Notes: a model not told the origin generated them from the sequence alone. A stretch of 64,000 nucleotides of DNA from Kingdonia uniflora (GCA_014058105.1 JACGCM010001311.1:310001-374000), one strand, 5' to 3'; counted from the stretch's first letter, positions 32,844-45,393 are shown. Translations and numbers: made by a program.

Positions 32844-34460
32844 ATGGTCACATCAAGGCGACCAACTACCAAAGTCAAACTCGATCTCTCAGTTAAGCTG
32901 GAGCAGCTTACAAAGCTACGAGCGAATCTTAACACTGAAATGGAAAAACGTAACAAGCTCGAAAGACAGTTAACTCATGACTGAGAGCTCTACGAGAAGA
33001 AACTCAACACCGAAAGACAAACTCATTTGACAATACTCAAACAACATGAAGATCAAATGGCAATAATGTAGACCGCTTTACAAGCTCTGAAAAATACTCA
33101 GCAGGCCCCCCGATACGAGATCGTAATCAGGTGCCGGAAGCCTCGCGGGTTTTTGCGTAGGAAAGATTGGTACCACAAGGAGCCACCAGCATTCCAGAAA
33201 TATTCATAATGAACCTCAACCTTCCATTCATTTGGGGGGAGACGTTCAGTCTGAGCTCAGCCGAGGTCACCGATGCTCCATATATTAGGAAGAGGAACAA
33301 ACATCTCATCCTCGAGATCCAGTAAGAGATCATTTAAGTGAAGGTACTGGTACTCATAATCCTTAACCTCCTCGTCAAGCCGCTCAACCGACCCATCACT
33401 ATGTCATACAAGAGTATATGAACCACCGTATTAAGGAGCTGATCTAATCACAGGTTCTGGGAACAACCGACGACCTTACCAAGTTATAAGGAAGTCCAAT
33501 TGCCAAAGAACTATTCGATATGGATATTTGTAAAGGTTTCCATACTGCAAAAATCTACAAATACAAGGGTACCGATCCAAAGGAGCACATTCAACAATAC
33601 CGTGACTTATTAGGGTTGTATTCCAATCTCAACCACATCCTTTGTCATCTGCTGGCCACAAGTCTACAGGAGGAACCACTCCTATGGTTCCACTCTCTGC
33701 CTGAAGACTCCATATACTCATTCGACCAACTGCAGAAGTAATTCATCATGACGTATGCACACAACAGAGACAAAGAGGAAAATTTGTATTCTCTTATCAG
33801 TCTCAAAGAGTTGTACGGGGAGAAGCGTAAGGTATTTGCTAAGAAGTTCATAGAGCTCGCGCGTAAAGTGGACACTCTCGATCAGAAGACAGTTGTTACT
33901 ATTTTTACCAATGCTCTCCAGCTTGACTGCAATGCCAAAGATTACCTCTTCCTCAACAAACCTGTGATCTTGGAGGATATGATCACCAAGGTCAATAGTT
34001 ATGTCGATTTGGTAAGGATGATATCCGAAAGGCATAAATCTACTAAATCCGTCCTTTTCATGAAAGGTCCATCGGATCGAAACACTGAATAAAAGAAGGA
34101 TCAGGGTTACCAAAAGTGCACCAAGGGAAGCACCGCAACCCTCAAAAAGGTGGCTCACAAGTCAAACCGGTCATCCCAAAGATGAACGTTCGAATTTCAA
34201 TTTTTCTAATCCGCACAAAGGATAAGCTCCACCATCATCTCCCAACCATTGAAACCCATCGAATGCCGCCCGTACTGCATACACAATAAGGTAAACCATC
34301 ATTCTACCGACAATTGTTGTACTTTACAGAGATTGCTCGAATACATTTTCAAGGAGGGACGGATGCTCGAATATATTGTCAACCAAGAATCATACAAGGA
34401 TGGCAGCTATAAGAAATAGCCTGAAGTTCTCTATGTTAAAGATCAAGCTAAGGAGAAGCA
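32844..34460 (+). pseudogene. Element C gag
   Basis: ATG 32844: MVTSRRPTTKVKLDL, then a coiled-coil stretch (EQLTKLRANLNTEMEKRNKL). After stops the capsid domain is well preserved (33520-34092): KYKGTDPKEHIQQYRDLLGL, LLWFHSLPEDSIYSFDQL, FAKKFIELARKVDTLDQ and MITKVNSYVDLVRM. A remnant of the CCHC region with CRPYCIHNK precedes 34330. The protein would form the particle shell. At least eight stops plus frameshifts. Confidence 0.82.
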
Positions 34461-34470
34461 TCTTTACCAT

Positions 34471-35140
34471 ATGCGCCATAACAACATGATCGACATCAAT
34501 CAGATCACCAACTCTAACAAATTCAGGCACAGGAGACTGTTAGAATGCTGTTGTCTCACACCTCATGATAAAGAAACCAAACTTCTGCCTGAGTCATGCA
34601 ATCATCGGCTCGGGATATCATTCGAAGATTGTGATACTAGCCATGTTAAATTTTTACATCATGATGCCTTAGTCATAATGCTCAAGATGAAGAAGTTTGT
34701 CATGCACACAATGATGATCGATACTAGTAGCGCTATCGAGATCCTTTTTTAGAGCACTATCGACCAAATGGGATTGGCCGATCTAGTCATTCAAATCGAC
34801 ACCGATATCAGTAGATTTAATGGTTCTAAAGAAAAGTGAGCAGGGAAGATCATCTTGCCTATTACACGCCGGATCAGCCACAATCAATGTCATCTTTCAT
34901 GTGATCAACGCCAAGTCTTGTTATCTCAGGATTATGAGCGGTTGCTGGATTCATAACATGGAAGCAATCGCTTCCACCTATCATAAAGTACTCCACTTCA
35001 ATCATAATGATGGAATTCACGAGATCAGGGGTAGTCAAAAGACTTCTCAGGCTTGTGAAAATACCATCTCTATTATTCTAGATACCTCAGATAGATATGC
35101 TGCATGGCAATTACTGAAAGCTGATCACCCCGAAGATTAG
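34471..35140 (+). pseudogene. Element C aspartic protease
   Basis: VKFLHHDALVIMLKMKK and VMHTMMIDTSSAIEILF; the catalytic DTGS is changed to DTSS, so the active-site glycine is gone. Then, after a stop and frameshifts, PITRRISHNQ-like and SGCWIHNMEAIASTYHK. The layout equals that of the element H protease. Confidence 0.78.
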
Positions 35141-35229
35141 CCTTCTAGGGAGGAGCCCACCGAATATATCAACATTGATGGACCTAGCAGAAGTACTTTT
35201 ATCGGTACTAAGCTAGTTTAACATGAAAA

Positions 35230-35752
35230 AGATGCTCTCATTCAGTCAAACAAAAACATCAACGCCATAAATTAGCAATCATCATCAGCGCCACCATAGT
35301 CAAACAGAAATTGCGACGCCTATCACCACGACTTCGAGATGAAGTTAACATGGAGATCAAGAAATTGATCAAATTAGGATTCATTCGAGAAGCTAAGTAT
35401 CCGAATCGGATATCCAACATCGTCGCTATCTCAAAGAAGAATGGAAAGGTCCACGTTTGTGTAGATTTCACCGATCTCAACAACACACTCCAAAGGACAA
35501 TTTCCCTCTTCCCAGCATTTATCAGATCCTAGATTCCATAGTAGGTCGCGAACTCTTATCTATGATGGACGCTGCTTCAGGATTCAATCAGATTCCACTC
35601 TTGGATGAAGATCAAGAAAAGACCACTTTAATTACTGAAAAAGAACTTTATTGCTACAAAGTTATTCCCTTTGGACTCAAAAACGCAGGTACAACTTATC
35701 AACGATTGATGACTACTATATTCAAAGAACATCTCGTGAAAATTGTGGAAGT
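35230..35752 (+). pseudogene. Element C reverse transcriptase, part before the G insertion
   Basis: MEIKKLIKLGFIREAKYPNR, ISNIVAISKKNGKVHVCVDF, DLNNT, then in the next frame MMDAASGFNQIPLLDEDQEK (first catalytic Asp) and VIPFGLKNAGTTYQRLMTT, ending at KIVEV. The next codons, TAC ATT GAT GAT for YIDD, lie at 48510-48521 on the far side of G. Confidence 0.88.
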
Positions 35753-36484
35753 TGTAGTAAGCTACTCGCAGCTTTCGACCCCCTCAGACACTCAAAGTCT
35801 ACTTCGTAGCCTACCCGAATGTATCAAATCCTATTCAATCCTCAAAACAAGCCTTCCAGAGATCCCCTGATGATGAAGCTTCAACTCCAAACAAGCCTCG
35901 AGAATAGACTAATACATCGCAGCCAAAACCCTTCGACCGTATCTGTACATGGTCGAAATATGATGGGACAGGCATCCAACTCACCAGACAAGACGATGCA
36001 ATGGTTGGTCCTTGCTGCTACACTGACAGGCCCAGCCACTGTGTCACAGTGTAAAAGTATAGAGGTACCTCCCACAACAGTTACAGTGACAGTACAGACA
36101 TGTCCGGTGCCAATACCCTACTGGGATATCCTGACAGTACCCCTGTAATCTGATTTATACTTGGTGACTCATCTTCCTATGATTCTATAAATAGGAGAGA
36201 TGGGAAGCCAAGGAGGGGCTAGAAAAATTCCTCCCAACCCTCTTGTATTTTACCTTCGACCACCCTATAAAACCCAATCTTCGAACCTTCGATTACTCAT
36301 CAGTAATAAAATACTTCTTAAAAATTCTCATTAGAGGTCGTAGAGTGTCACATTCGGGCCTCTACACAAGTAATTGCCTATAGGTTGTTCATGCTTTAGA
36401 TTCTTTACTTGTATTCCTTTGATTGAAGATTGATACAGTGTTGTAAGAGCCAACTTCCCCTCTTAAAGAAGTTAGGCCCCTACA
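35753..36484 (+). repeat. 5' LTR of element G
   Basis: TGTAGTAAGC to GCCCCTACA, with TATAAATA at 36186-36193 and the shared stretch ggagagatgggaagccaaggagggg just after it. Confidence 0.92.
36186..36193 (+). promoter_or_regulatory. LTR TATA box of element G
   Basis: TATAAATA, at the same position in the 3' LTR (48205-48212) and in the solo LTR (924-931). Confidence 0.68.
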
Positions 36485-36486
36485 AT

Positions 36487-36500
36487 TGGTGTTGTCTGTG
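36487..36500 (+). other. Primer-binding site of element G
   Basis: TGGTGTTGTCTGTG, two bases after the 5' LTR. It differs from the intact site of H (TGGCGCCGTCTGTG) by three C-to-T changes, all in the CGCC core. Confidence 0.78.
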
Positions 36501-36569
36501 TTTCACACCCTACCAGTCCCCTTTTCTTTTTCCCCTCCCTTTGTTTTCAACATCCACTGCTTCTCCTCA

Positions 36570-38030
36570 ATGGCACCCACCATCCGTTCCAATTCAACAC
36601 AGGTATGAATCACCATCGATGGATTGGCTGCCCAAATACCCTTATTATCTTAACAAGTCACTCAAGCCGAAGAGCGCCACCATGCACAACTTAACCAGGA
36701 GCGTAAAAATCACTGCCTGGCGCTGGAAACTGAACGGAACCACCGCCTGGGCAACAAAAATAAACAGAGCCGGGCAATCGATGAGCTGCGCAACGCCGTC
36801 TGAGAGCAGCAGAGACTACAGCCTCTGGAAGCTACTCGACCATCCCAAGCACCAGACTCGTTGCGCATATCTGCTCCCGCCCGTCTAGGACCCTCACCAA
36901 ACCTCAAGATACCCCTAGTTCATACCGGTACTGAAGGCGTTCCTTATACTATTCCCCCAACTGGCTCTATCCACCTCGGGATTCACCCTACAGAAGATTC
37001 TTCTGACTCTACCCTCCGCTCCTCCAGAAATCCCAGACGCCATCCCGCTTGAGAGCGGCTCGGGGAACGCAGTGCTGAATACATGCCCCACGCTCAAACC
37101 CACAACCTTTTAATCCACCCATCTCCCTCTCGTCTTGCATATGTCGTACAACAAGACTTCGACCACAAAATTCAACCAGTTATTCGCGTCAGCGCGAGCC
37201 CAGCCACCAACTCTTTGAGCCGCCTCAATAACCCGATTTGCCCCAAACTTTTGGCTATCGAAATACCCCCAATTTCCGTGCTCCCAAACTCAGCAAATAC
37301 CGCAACACAGACCCTAAATCCCACATTCTCGAATTCCAAAATGCCCAGAGCCTCTACTCCAAGGCTGACTACCTGTTATGTCACCTTTTCCCGACCAGCC
37401 TTACTGACAACCCCCTTCGATGGTATCACAACCTCCCAAACGGCTCCATACGAAGCTTCGAACAACTATCATAGCTTTTCATCGCCCAGTTTGCCTTCAA
37501 CAAGGACAGATAAGTCAGAGTTGACGCCCTGTTCAATTTCAAAAGGTCTAGCAATGAGATACTGGAAGCCTTTACCAAACGATTCCTCGATGAATCACAG
37601 AAAATAGAGAACCTTGAGTGCGCGAATGCTATACTCGCATACTCAAATGCCCTGCCTGATCATAGTCGAGTTAAAGGACACCTAGTTCCCACAAACCTCA
37701 AACTCTTGAAGAGATGTTCTCGAAGGTCAATGGTTATATCGATCTCGAGCGCCTTCAAGAATCTAGCAAACAGGGCGGGCCTTCGAACACCACCCACTTC
37801 AATAAACCTTGGAAAAACCAAAATTCTAATCCAATACCTCTTATCGCTCCCATCTCATAGGAGGCTAAGAGACGTAAACGCCCTAACTTTGATAATAGTG
37901 CTAAAGCTCGCAAGAAGTGACCAAAGCCCGTTTTACCTACACTCACTGCCCCCCTCAGTACCCTTCTACCACATATACAGGCAGACCCCATTTGGCGTAT
38001 CCCTTTCCCCATCAAAGTCTAGGTAGGCAA
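36570..38030 (+). pseudogene. Element G gag
   Basis: MAPTIRSNSTQV from ATG 36570, then a helical charged N-terminal part with a stop at codon 13. The capsid domain is spread over frames at 37238-37740: FGYRNTPNFRAPKLSKYRNT, HILEFQNAQSLYSKADYLLC, NPLRWYHNLPNGSIRSFEQL and AFTKRFLDES.KIENLE. It lines up with the D gag (63797-63201). Several frameshifts and stops. Confidence 0.82.
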
Positions 38031-38858
38031 ACCTTATTGCCCCAATAACAAATACAACTGTAACCATACCAATAAATGCTTTGCCCTTCAGCACTCTCTC
38101 GAACTCATCCTCAAGGCAGTTCGTCTACACCATTACATTGCCGATCTTCCAGGCTATCTCGACGGGTCTTACCTCAAACCTCAATCCACCCCTACTGTTG
38201 ACCCAGCCGAGGTGCACATTTACAGAATAAACTTTATTGAAGTCAACAACATAGACAACAGACGTTCTAAATGCAAACGAAAGCGCATCAAAGAATGTTA
38301 CAAACATACCTATCAACAGAAATTCCCTACCCTCCTGCCATAATCAAGTCATCGACCTCACCTCAAAGGCATTTCCTTCATAGATTGTGACACATCAGAC
38401 GTTCATTTCCCCCATTCCGATCCTTTAGTCATCATGACTAAGATCGAGAACCTCGTCCTCCATACAATGCTGATTGATACAGGAAGTGTAGATGATGTCC
38501 TTTTTTTCCAAACTATCGAAACCATGAAGAAAATCGACCTCATAACCGGTGCCAATGTTGAATTCAAAGGCTTCAATAGGGCCACAGAAGTTGTTATTGG
38601 TCGAATCAGCTTTCCAGTAACCACAGGCCCTCTTACACTCCAAACTAGCTTCCTCATTATCGAAAAAAAGTTAGAATACCTCGGCATCCTCGGGTGCGAC
38701 TGGCACCATGCCATGGGAGCCATACCTTCGACTTACCATCAAACCCTTTGTTTCACCACTCATGAAGGTACTTGGAATTTGAAAGGCTCTCAACGCCTTG
38801 CCCGCTCATGCGAGCACCCAGAGATCGATCAGTTCCAGAAACTCGTCAGTTGCCCATA
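38031..38858 (+). pseudogene. Element G nucleocapsid remnant and aspartic protease
   Basis: The zinc-knuckle-like PYCPNNKYNCNHTNKCFALQ near 38030-38090 matches the D copy. After DLPGYLDGSYLK and KRKRIKECYKHTYQQKFPTL, the frame 38434-38858 gives LVLHTMLIDTGSVDDVLFF with the catalytic DTGS, then FPVTTGPLTLQTSFLII and GCDWHHAMGAIPSTYHQ. The family 1 protease is intact over this stretch and stops at LVSCP. Confidence 0.85.
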
Positions 38859-38899
38859 GCAATCACTATCTTATTCTACCCCCACACCTTCGGCAGATA

Positions 38900-40430
38900 C
38901 CACCTCACCCATCAAACCCACTGTTTATATTAAACTCGACGGCTCTGGTCGAGGTACATTCATCGAAACTTTTCTCGATGAGGCAGAACGCCTCGGGCTT
39001 ACAGATTTCCTTCGAACAAGACAAAATGTCTTTGCATGGACATTCCAGGAGATGCCCGGTGTCGACCCCAACCTGGTATGCCATAGCCTCGACCTCATTC
39101 CCTATTCCTCGGCAGTCAAACAAAAGAAGTGTAACCTGGCACCACGACTTCGAGAAGTAGTGAACCTTGAAGTGGACAAGCTCATAGCCGTAAGTTTTAT
39201 CAGAAAAGTGAAGTACGTTGATTGGATATCAAACATTGTGGCAGTTCCCAAGAAGAACGACAAGATCCAAATATGTGTTGACTTCAAAGACCTCAACAAT
39301 CAGACACCAAAAGACAGCTTCCCCCTCCCGGTCATCTCAGCGCTCCTCAACGCTACTACTGGACATGAGCGACTATCCACGATAGACGCGGCTTCAGGTT
39401 AAAATCATGTACCCCTCCTCCCCAAAGATCATCTTAAAACTTTCTTTATCACTGAACAAGGCCTTTACTATTTCAATGCTATGCCCTTCGGCCTTAAAAA
39501 TGCGGGATCCACTTACCAACGCTTGGTCACAACCATGTTTAGACCTTTGCTTGGCAAGTCGGTTGAAGTTTACATCGACGGCATGTTATGCAAGAGCCTC
39601 CAAAATCATACCCATATCTAAGTCCTAACCGAAGTCTTTTCAATACTTTGCACATATAACATGAAATTCAACCCACACAAATGCCAATTTGATGCTTCAT
39701 CTAGAAAATTATTGGGCCACCTTATCAGTAAATGAGGTATCGAGATTGACACCACCCATATTCGAGCCTCATCGACATGCCTTCTCCCCGAACCAAAAAA
39801 GACGTCCAAAAAGTGGTCGGCAAGACAGCAGCCCTCAACCGTTTCATTTTTAAATCCTCAGACATATATGTTTGGTTCTTATCCCTCTTACGCGACCAAG
39901 GCGTCCACAAAGTAAAAAAGAAAAACAGCCACGAGATCAACTAGACACCCAAATGTGAACAGGCCTTCCTCAAACTCAAAACTTATCTTGGCCGACCACC
40001 CATAATCAGTACCCCTATCGAGGGAGAAACACTCCCTTTATACCTCACTGCTACAGAAAGTTCTATCAGTTCAGTGCTTATTCGACTCGATTCAAATGTC
40101 AAAAAACTTATATATTTTATCAGGAAAACTCTAATCCCCACAGAAACTCGGTATTCAAAGCTTGAGCGATTTCTCCTCACACTTGTTTATTCAGCCCGTA
40201 AACTCAAGCCATATTTTCAAGCTTACCTCAGCAGTGTTATAACAAGTTATCCCCTTCGATAAGTACTCAGTAAAAAAGAGAAACCCAGACGCGTGCAACA
40301 ATGGTCTATGTACCTTGGCGAACATGACATTACATTCGAGAAGCAGATATCCCAGAAAGGCCAAGCAGTAGCAGACTTTCTAGCCGACTTCCCGGTCGAA
40401 GATGTCGATTGGGAAGAACACGAAGATGAC
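38900..40430 (+). pseudogene. Element G reverse transcriptase and first RNase H
   Basis: VYIKLDGSGRGTFIETFLDE and MPGVDPNLVCHSLDLIP lead in. RT core 39120-39730: ISNIVAVPKKNDKIQICVDF, LSTIDAASG, MPFGLKNAGSTYQRLVTTMF and VYIDGMLCK (39568-39594), where the second Asp of YIDD is Gly. RNase H 39940-40430: SISSVLIRLDSN, KLERFLLTLVYSARKLKPYF and QQWSMYLGEHDITFEKQ, ending ADFLADFPVED. Only a handful of stops, but the mutated YxDD box alone would kill polymerization. Confidence 0.88.
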
Positions 40431-40439
40431 TTAACAGAA

Positions 40440-40860
40440 GAACAAACTCCAGATCCCTGGGACCCTCACACTGGCTGGTGTTTATTCATAGATGAATCTG
40501 CAGGACCTAATGGCTCAGGAATTTGTATTGTCTTGGTAACACCTACTAATAATCAAATAGAGAAAGCCGTCAAACTTACCTTTGAATGTTCTAATAACGA
40601 AGCTAAGTACGAAGCCTTGATCCATGGCCTCGACCTCGCTCTCAATCTTGGCATTCCCAAACTTGCCATTTTTACCGATTCCCAACTTGTACAAAGGCAT
40701 TACACAGGAGAAAATCAAGCTAACGGTCGCATGGTTGACTATGTTTTCTTTGTGCGGCAGTGCATGGACTGATTTCCCAAAAAATCCATAATCACTCATT
40801 ACCCTCTAAGTGAAATAGACATGCAGATGCCCTCGCCTACATAGCTATTATGCTCGGACA
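40440..40860 (+). pseudogene. Element G second (archaeal-type) RNase H
   Basis: GWCLFIDESAGPNGSGICIV, CSNNEAKYEALIHGLDLALN and PKLAIFTDSQLVQRHYTGEN, with acidic residues at the three expected places (D in FIDE, E in YEAL, D in FTDS), then a stop after RQCMD. A second RNase H downstream of the RT-linked one is a mark of the Tat lineage. The frame is open from 40293 to 40772, the longest intact piece of this domain in the window. Confidence 0.82.
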
Positions 40861-41139
40861 ATCAGAATCTCAGACCCTCCATATCAAAGTACTCAAACGC
40901 CTAAGTATCGACCAGATGGAAGTCAATGCCATCAATACTGGGGGCGAAGGTCCCAATACAGACGATTGGCAAAGACCATTCCTCCATTACTTCAACAATG
41001 CCACCCTCCCAGATGATCCCAAATCTAAACGGTCGTTATTACAAAATTGCCACAGATATACTATCCGTAAAAATAAATTACATCGCAGATCCCCAAATGG
41101 GGTCCTCTTTCGACGCATATCCCAACTGAAGCCTCTACA

Positions 41140-42243
41140 ATTTTAGCTGAATTTCATGAAGGAACCTGCGGTGCTCACACTGCTGGTCGTTCTATGGCCC
41201 ATTGAGATGTCACCCAAGGATTATTTTGGCCAAATATGAAAAAACAAGCCGGAGAGTATGCAAAACACTGTGACAAATGCCGACGTCATGCTTATGACAT
41301 CCATTGCCCTTCTCAAGACCTCCATTTCAGTTAAGTTTCTTGGCCATTCAAAAGATGGGATATCGATCTCATCGGTCTCTTCCCAAAAGCCTCGGGAAGT
41401 AGAGAAAATGTTCTTGTTACAGCAGATTACTTTACCAAATGGGTCAAAGCTGTACCTTTATGCTGAACCAGAGAAGAGGAAGTTATCAAATTTCTATGGG
41501 AAAACATCATCACATGCCTTGATTGCCCGCATATGATTTGATGTGGCAATGGTCCCTAATTCGTCGACAGCAAAGCTAGAAACTTTATCAAAAAATGCAA
41601 CATCATTCTCTCACCCTCAACACCTTATTATCCCCAAGGCAACGGTCAAGTCAAAGCAATCAACAAAACCATTGTCGGCGGTCTCAAGAAAAGAGTTGAT
41701 ACAAAGAAAGGACGATGGGCTCAAGAGTTATAGCACGTCCTCTGGGCCTATCGAACAACCCCAAGAAAATCTACAGGCTATACCCCCTTCCTCCTAACAT
41801 ATGGTACCAAAGCTGTGCTGCCGATTCAATTCAAAGTACCTACACGAGATCCTAACCTCCCAGACGAAGATAATAAGTTTGAGCTCGCATGTAACATGTT
41901 ATGGATCGACAAAACCAGAGACTGATCTATCGCCAACCTTGGCCACTACCACACATCACTTCAGAAATCCTATAACAAGCGAGTTCGAGCATGGAGTTTC
42001 AACATCGGAGATCTTGTACTTCGATGAGTCAACCAATCCTCGAAACCTCGAAATACCGGCAAGCTAGCCGAATCCTGGGAAGGACCTTATGTCGTGTATG
42101 ATAAAACTGACAAGGGTTCTTATTATCTAATAACAGAAGACGAAGAACCTTTATCAAATCTCTGGAACACAATGCAGGTGGTCTCCTATTACAAGCCATA
42201 TCCTCACCCATGTACAATTGATGTAATCAAGAATAATCAATAA
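41140..42243 (+). pseudogene. Element G integrase
   Basis: HHCC zinc finger: LAEFHEGTCGAHTAGRSM and YAKHCDKCRRHA. Core: RWDIDLIGLFPKASGSREN (first Asp), VTADYFTKWVKAVPL, then a decayed second Asp region (CPHMI.CGNGP, where DNG is now GNG) and YYPQGNGQVKAINKT, where Lys replaces the catalytic Glu found in D. C-terminal part: KSTGYTPFLLTYGTKAVLP and ESWEGPYVVYDKTDKGSYYL, stop 42241-42243. Two of the three catalytic acids are lost. Confidence 0.85.
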
Positions 42244-42289
42244 ACAGTTTTCTTCCACACAAACTTTGTTTCCTATTTTTATTGAATTT

Positions 42290-42800
42290 TTTGGCTTAAC
42301 TTAGTTATCATGTCAACCTTCAACCCGACTGATACTTGGGGGTAACCTTGAGATTTTTCAAGCTTCCAATTTCAAGTAAACTCTAGAGCAAGAATGGTTG
42401 AAAGACCAGACCCTCGAGAATGAATTAGGGGCGAACAGATATGCTTTGATCTGGTTCTGAAACCGTTGAAGTCCAGTCGATTTCTTGGTTTACCCTGGGT
42501 ATCATGTCTACCCTTGCCCCGACTGATACTTGGAGGAAACCATGAAATTTTCAAGTTTCCAACATTCGAGCAAACTCATGGGGCACGGATAGTCAAAAGA
42601 CCGGAACCTCGGGAATGCATTGGAGGCGAACACATCTTGCTTTGCTATGGCTTAGGCCTTCGAAGTCCAATGAATTTGAGGGTTTCCTCTGGGTATCACG
42701 ACCCCTCGGCCCGATTGATACTCGGGGGTGACCTTGAAAATTTTCAAACTTTTAACATCGATGTGGCTTCGGCCTTCTATGTCCAGTAGATCATTCAGGG
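42290..42800 (+). repeat. About 192-bp tandem repeat, 3 copies, downstream of element G pol
   Basis: Units carry gactgatacttggg or a variant at 42328, 42521 and 42712, each after gggtatcatgtc and before a gaaattttcaagtttcca stretch. Element D has four units of the same repeat at 58165-58830. The array lies between the convergent pol and antisense genes. Confidence 0.85.
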
Positions 42801-43258
42801 ATCGATCTAAATATCCTCGAAGCTCTTTAAGGTTCGATCACTCTACAGTCACTCGACAGAAACAGTACATGCAAATACTATTATACAAGAATATCTACAA
42901 TTCTACTAAGTGCAAAGAAGATTCAAATCGTCATCCATCGGAGAAACAGTTGCATTGCAACTCAAGTAAAGTCATTAAAGGTTCAATACAAGCCAAGTCA
43001 ACAGAATACACATCAATATTTCAACATCCCAGAGTAATGCAAGGCCAGAATAAGATGACAAAGTCAGTCAGAAAATTAGGCATCCATTCAAAAGCAGTTC
43101 ATAATCAACTTCAGAAGTTCAACGGATAACAACGGCTCAAAGACATACCGAGTTCAAAGACCAACAAAAAAAAACATAGTTCAAAATATTACAGCTCAAC
43201 ATCAAATCCGATAAGAAAAATAGGAAACCTCAACTCCAAATACCTCATATCGGCGCGG
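42801..43258 (+). other. Spacer between tandem array and antisense gene in element G
   Basis: A-rich, no ORF supported. The rich run of ttcaa and agttca words recurs in the matching D region (57650-58160, on the other strand), so it is an old part of the element. Confidence 0.5.
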
Positions 43259-45255
43259 TTACACCTTCTTCCTCCACAGGTCTCCAACACCAACACCCTC
43301 AATCGAAGGCTTCGACCCTGAACCATTGACAACCAAACCATCTACAGTTCCACCACTGGCCGCTATAATAATAGAAGCATCCACACCACCACCAGTACCT
43401 CCAACTGCCTCATCGGCAACATCTGTTTCTCCTTCCTTCATCTGCAAATCATCTCTATCAACAAGTTCTGGGGAAACAGGGAAAGGTTCCAGCATATCGG
43501 TGTCATACCCCATATCTTATATAAACATTTTCAACTTGACATTCACCTTTCATTCACCATCATACTGCCACTGGAAATTCAACTTTTGTTCTGCTTTCTC
43601 CCTCTCTTTTGCCAGAAGCTTTGTCGACCACTCCTGCTCCTGCCTTGACCGCTGAAGCTCGATCCTCCCATTAAGCGAGTTAGTGATCGCCGCCATATCT
43701 CGCTTTAACTTCTTGACATTAGAGACCAACGACGCCTCAGTCCCCTGAGAAAGATCCAAACTCTCCACTGCTTGTCGCAATTTCCCCTTAACTGACTTCA
43801 TTGCCTTATTGCACGATTGCACCCAAACCTCCGTCTGCTAGAATATTTAAGCAGTCATTACCCCTCAAAACTTGAAGAATTTAAAAGAAATCTCGGAGTC
43901 TCATAGAAGAAATTCATAAATAGTTACCTAAAACATACTCCTCTTTATTTCCTTCGAAGCTTCATCTGGGTCATCTTCGCAGAGCTCGACCATCGAAGCT
44001 TGTTTTGCCACTGCTTGCTCCTGTCGTTCAGCCTCCGTCATCTCTTCATCCTCATCTACTGCATCATCCTCCCCCAGTGCCCTACACCTTTTGCATTGGC
44101 TAACCTTCGATTACTGCACCTTTGGAGCTTCGGAAACAACCCGATAATTCCCCTTCTCAGTCAGTGTTGGAACCTGCCTCTGCCTCAATCTCGAAACATC
44201 GCCAGCCACTTCGGGCACTGGCGCTGCTTGCTTCGAACCCCTCCACATTCTCTGAACATATTGATAATTTCATGGCAACTCTTCCCCTCCCATTTCTTCG
44301 AGAACTTTTGTACCACCTTCGCCTCTCTTCCTCTGCGATGGCTTTGGCGTAACGGGTACGCTTCGAAGCAGGGAATCCGCCTTCTTCCTCCTTTGCCTCT
44401 TGATACCAAGATTGTCAAAAATAGAATTTACCCAATCCTCACTAGCTTCAAGCAAAGCATCAATGTATAGTTCCTCGGATTGTTCCAAGAAAAATTCTTC
44501 GGACCTGTAGAACAAACAAAACATAATCACCACTTATTCAAGACATACATCAACAACGATCCTTTGACAACAGACTTACCCTGATTATACACCCTATGAT
44601 GCAACTTATAAAGGTCCTCCCCCTCAACATTCTCATAGTTACACCGTACTATCAATAAATCTGTATTCCACCCTACACCCCTTCTCCATTTCTACCACCA
44701 GAAGGCCCTTCATCACCCTCGCCCATCTCCCCCCACACTGTCTCCTCCTCATCACTATCCTCAGTTACTATTGTTCTACGACGTCTCGCAATCATAACCT
44801 CCCCAGCCGGCAGAACCATAGAAAAAGGGGCATTGGTTATCACATCTATTACTTTTAAGTCGCTACCCACATCCGCTGGAGATCGACCAGGAATACTAGC
44901 TTTGAATGCTTCAATCTCTTTATCTATCAGCCTCCATCTCGAAGCTTGACGGCTATGCTTTTTAGCCTACAGAAGAAGAGGCACGCAATTGATCGATAAA
45001 TTCGGCAATTCTATGTCCATAACCCATACCCATCTACCCCCTCCAGAAGATTTATCGAAACCTCGATCTTAAACCCTATGCCTCCTCCAAAATACCCAAA
45101 ATCCTAGAATGGGTCGAAACCCAGATTCATCAAATCTCTTAATCTTCGAAGATAACCTCCAAACCCTAAACCCAGAATGTCCTACTCACAGACTCAGAAG
45201 GGAAAACAAAATAAAAATTGGCAGAGATTAAGTGACATACTTGTGTTAGAAGCAT
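43259..45255 (-). pseudogene. aLONG-G: antisense multi-exon gene in element G
   Basis: Minus strand. Possible exon 1 45255-45241 (MLLTQ, donor CAA|GTATGT), intron to 44967, exon 2 44966-44580 (RQASRWRLIDKEIEAFK, IARRRRTIVTEDSDEEE), intron 44579-44505, exon 3 44504-43929 (SEEFFLEQSEELYIDALLEA, FDNLGIKRQRRKK), intron to about 43836, exon 4 to 43259 (coiled coil MKSVKGKLRQAVESLDLSQ, acidic tail, end DLWRKKV). All introns have GT/AG ends. FDNLGIKRQRRK matches LEDLGISRKKRV of exon 2 in A and C, so it is a shortened relative of their aLONG; the Transposase_28-like domain is not seen. About five stops. Confidence 0.62.
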
Positions 45256-45384
45256 TATCCTCAAAACAGTAAGATCAACGCAACAGCTGCAACAACTACT
45301 CTCAAGTTCTTATGGAGTACGTTCTATTTTCCTCACTCTCTTTGATTTTTTCCAGTAAACAGTACAGTGATTACTCCTCTCACA

Positions 45385-45393
45385 CTTATATAC
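45385..45393 (-). promoter_or_regulatory. TATA box for aLONG-G
   Basis: GTATATAAG on the minus strand (followed by TGTGAGAGGAG), 130 bp before the candidate ATG at 45255, with an A+G-rich leader between. Confidence 0.45.

Noticed and set aside
37083..37607. 174-codon plus-strand frame in element G
   Set aside because: Out of frame with the gag capsid sequence in the same interval, which matches D and C; the long frame is a by-product of gag composition.
44000..44470. 156-codon plus-strand frame in element G
   Set aside because: It mirrors exon 3 of aLONG-G on the other strand; the minus-strand frame has the splice sites and the LGIKRQRRK motif shared with A and C.
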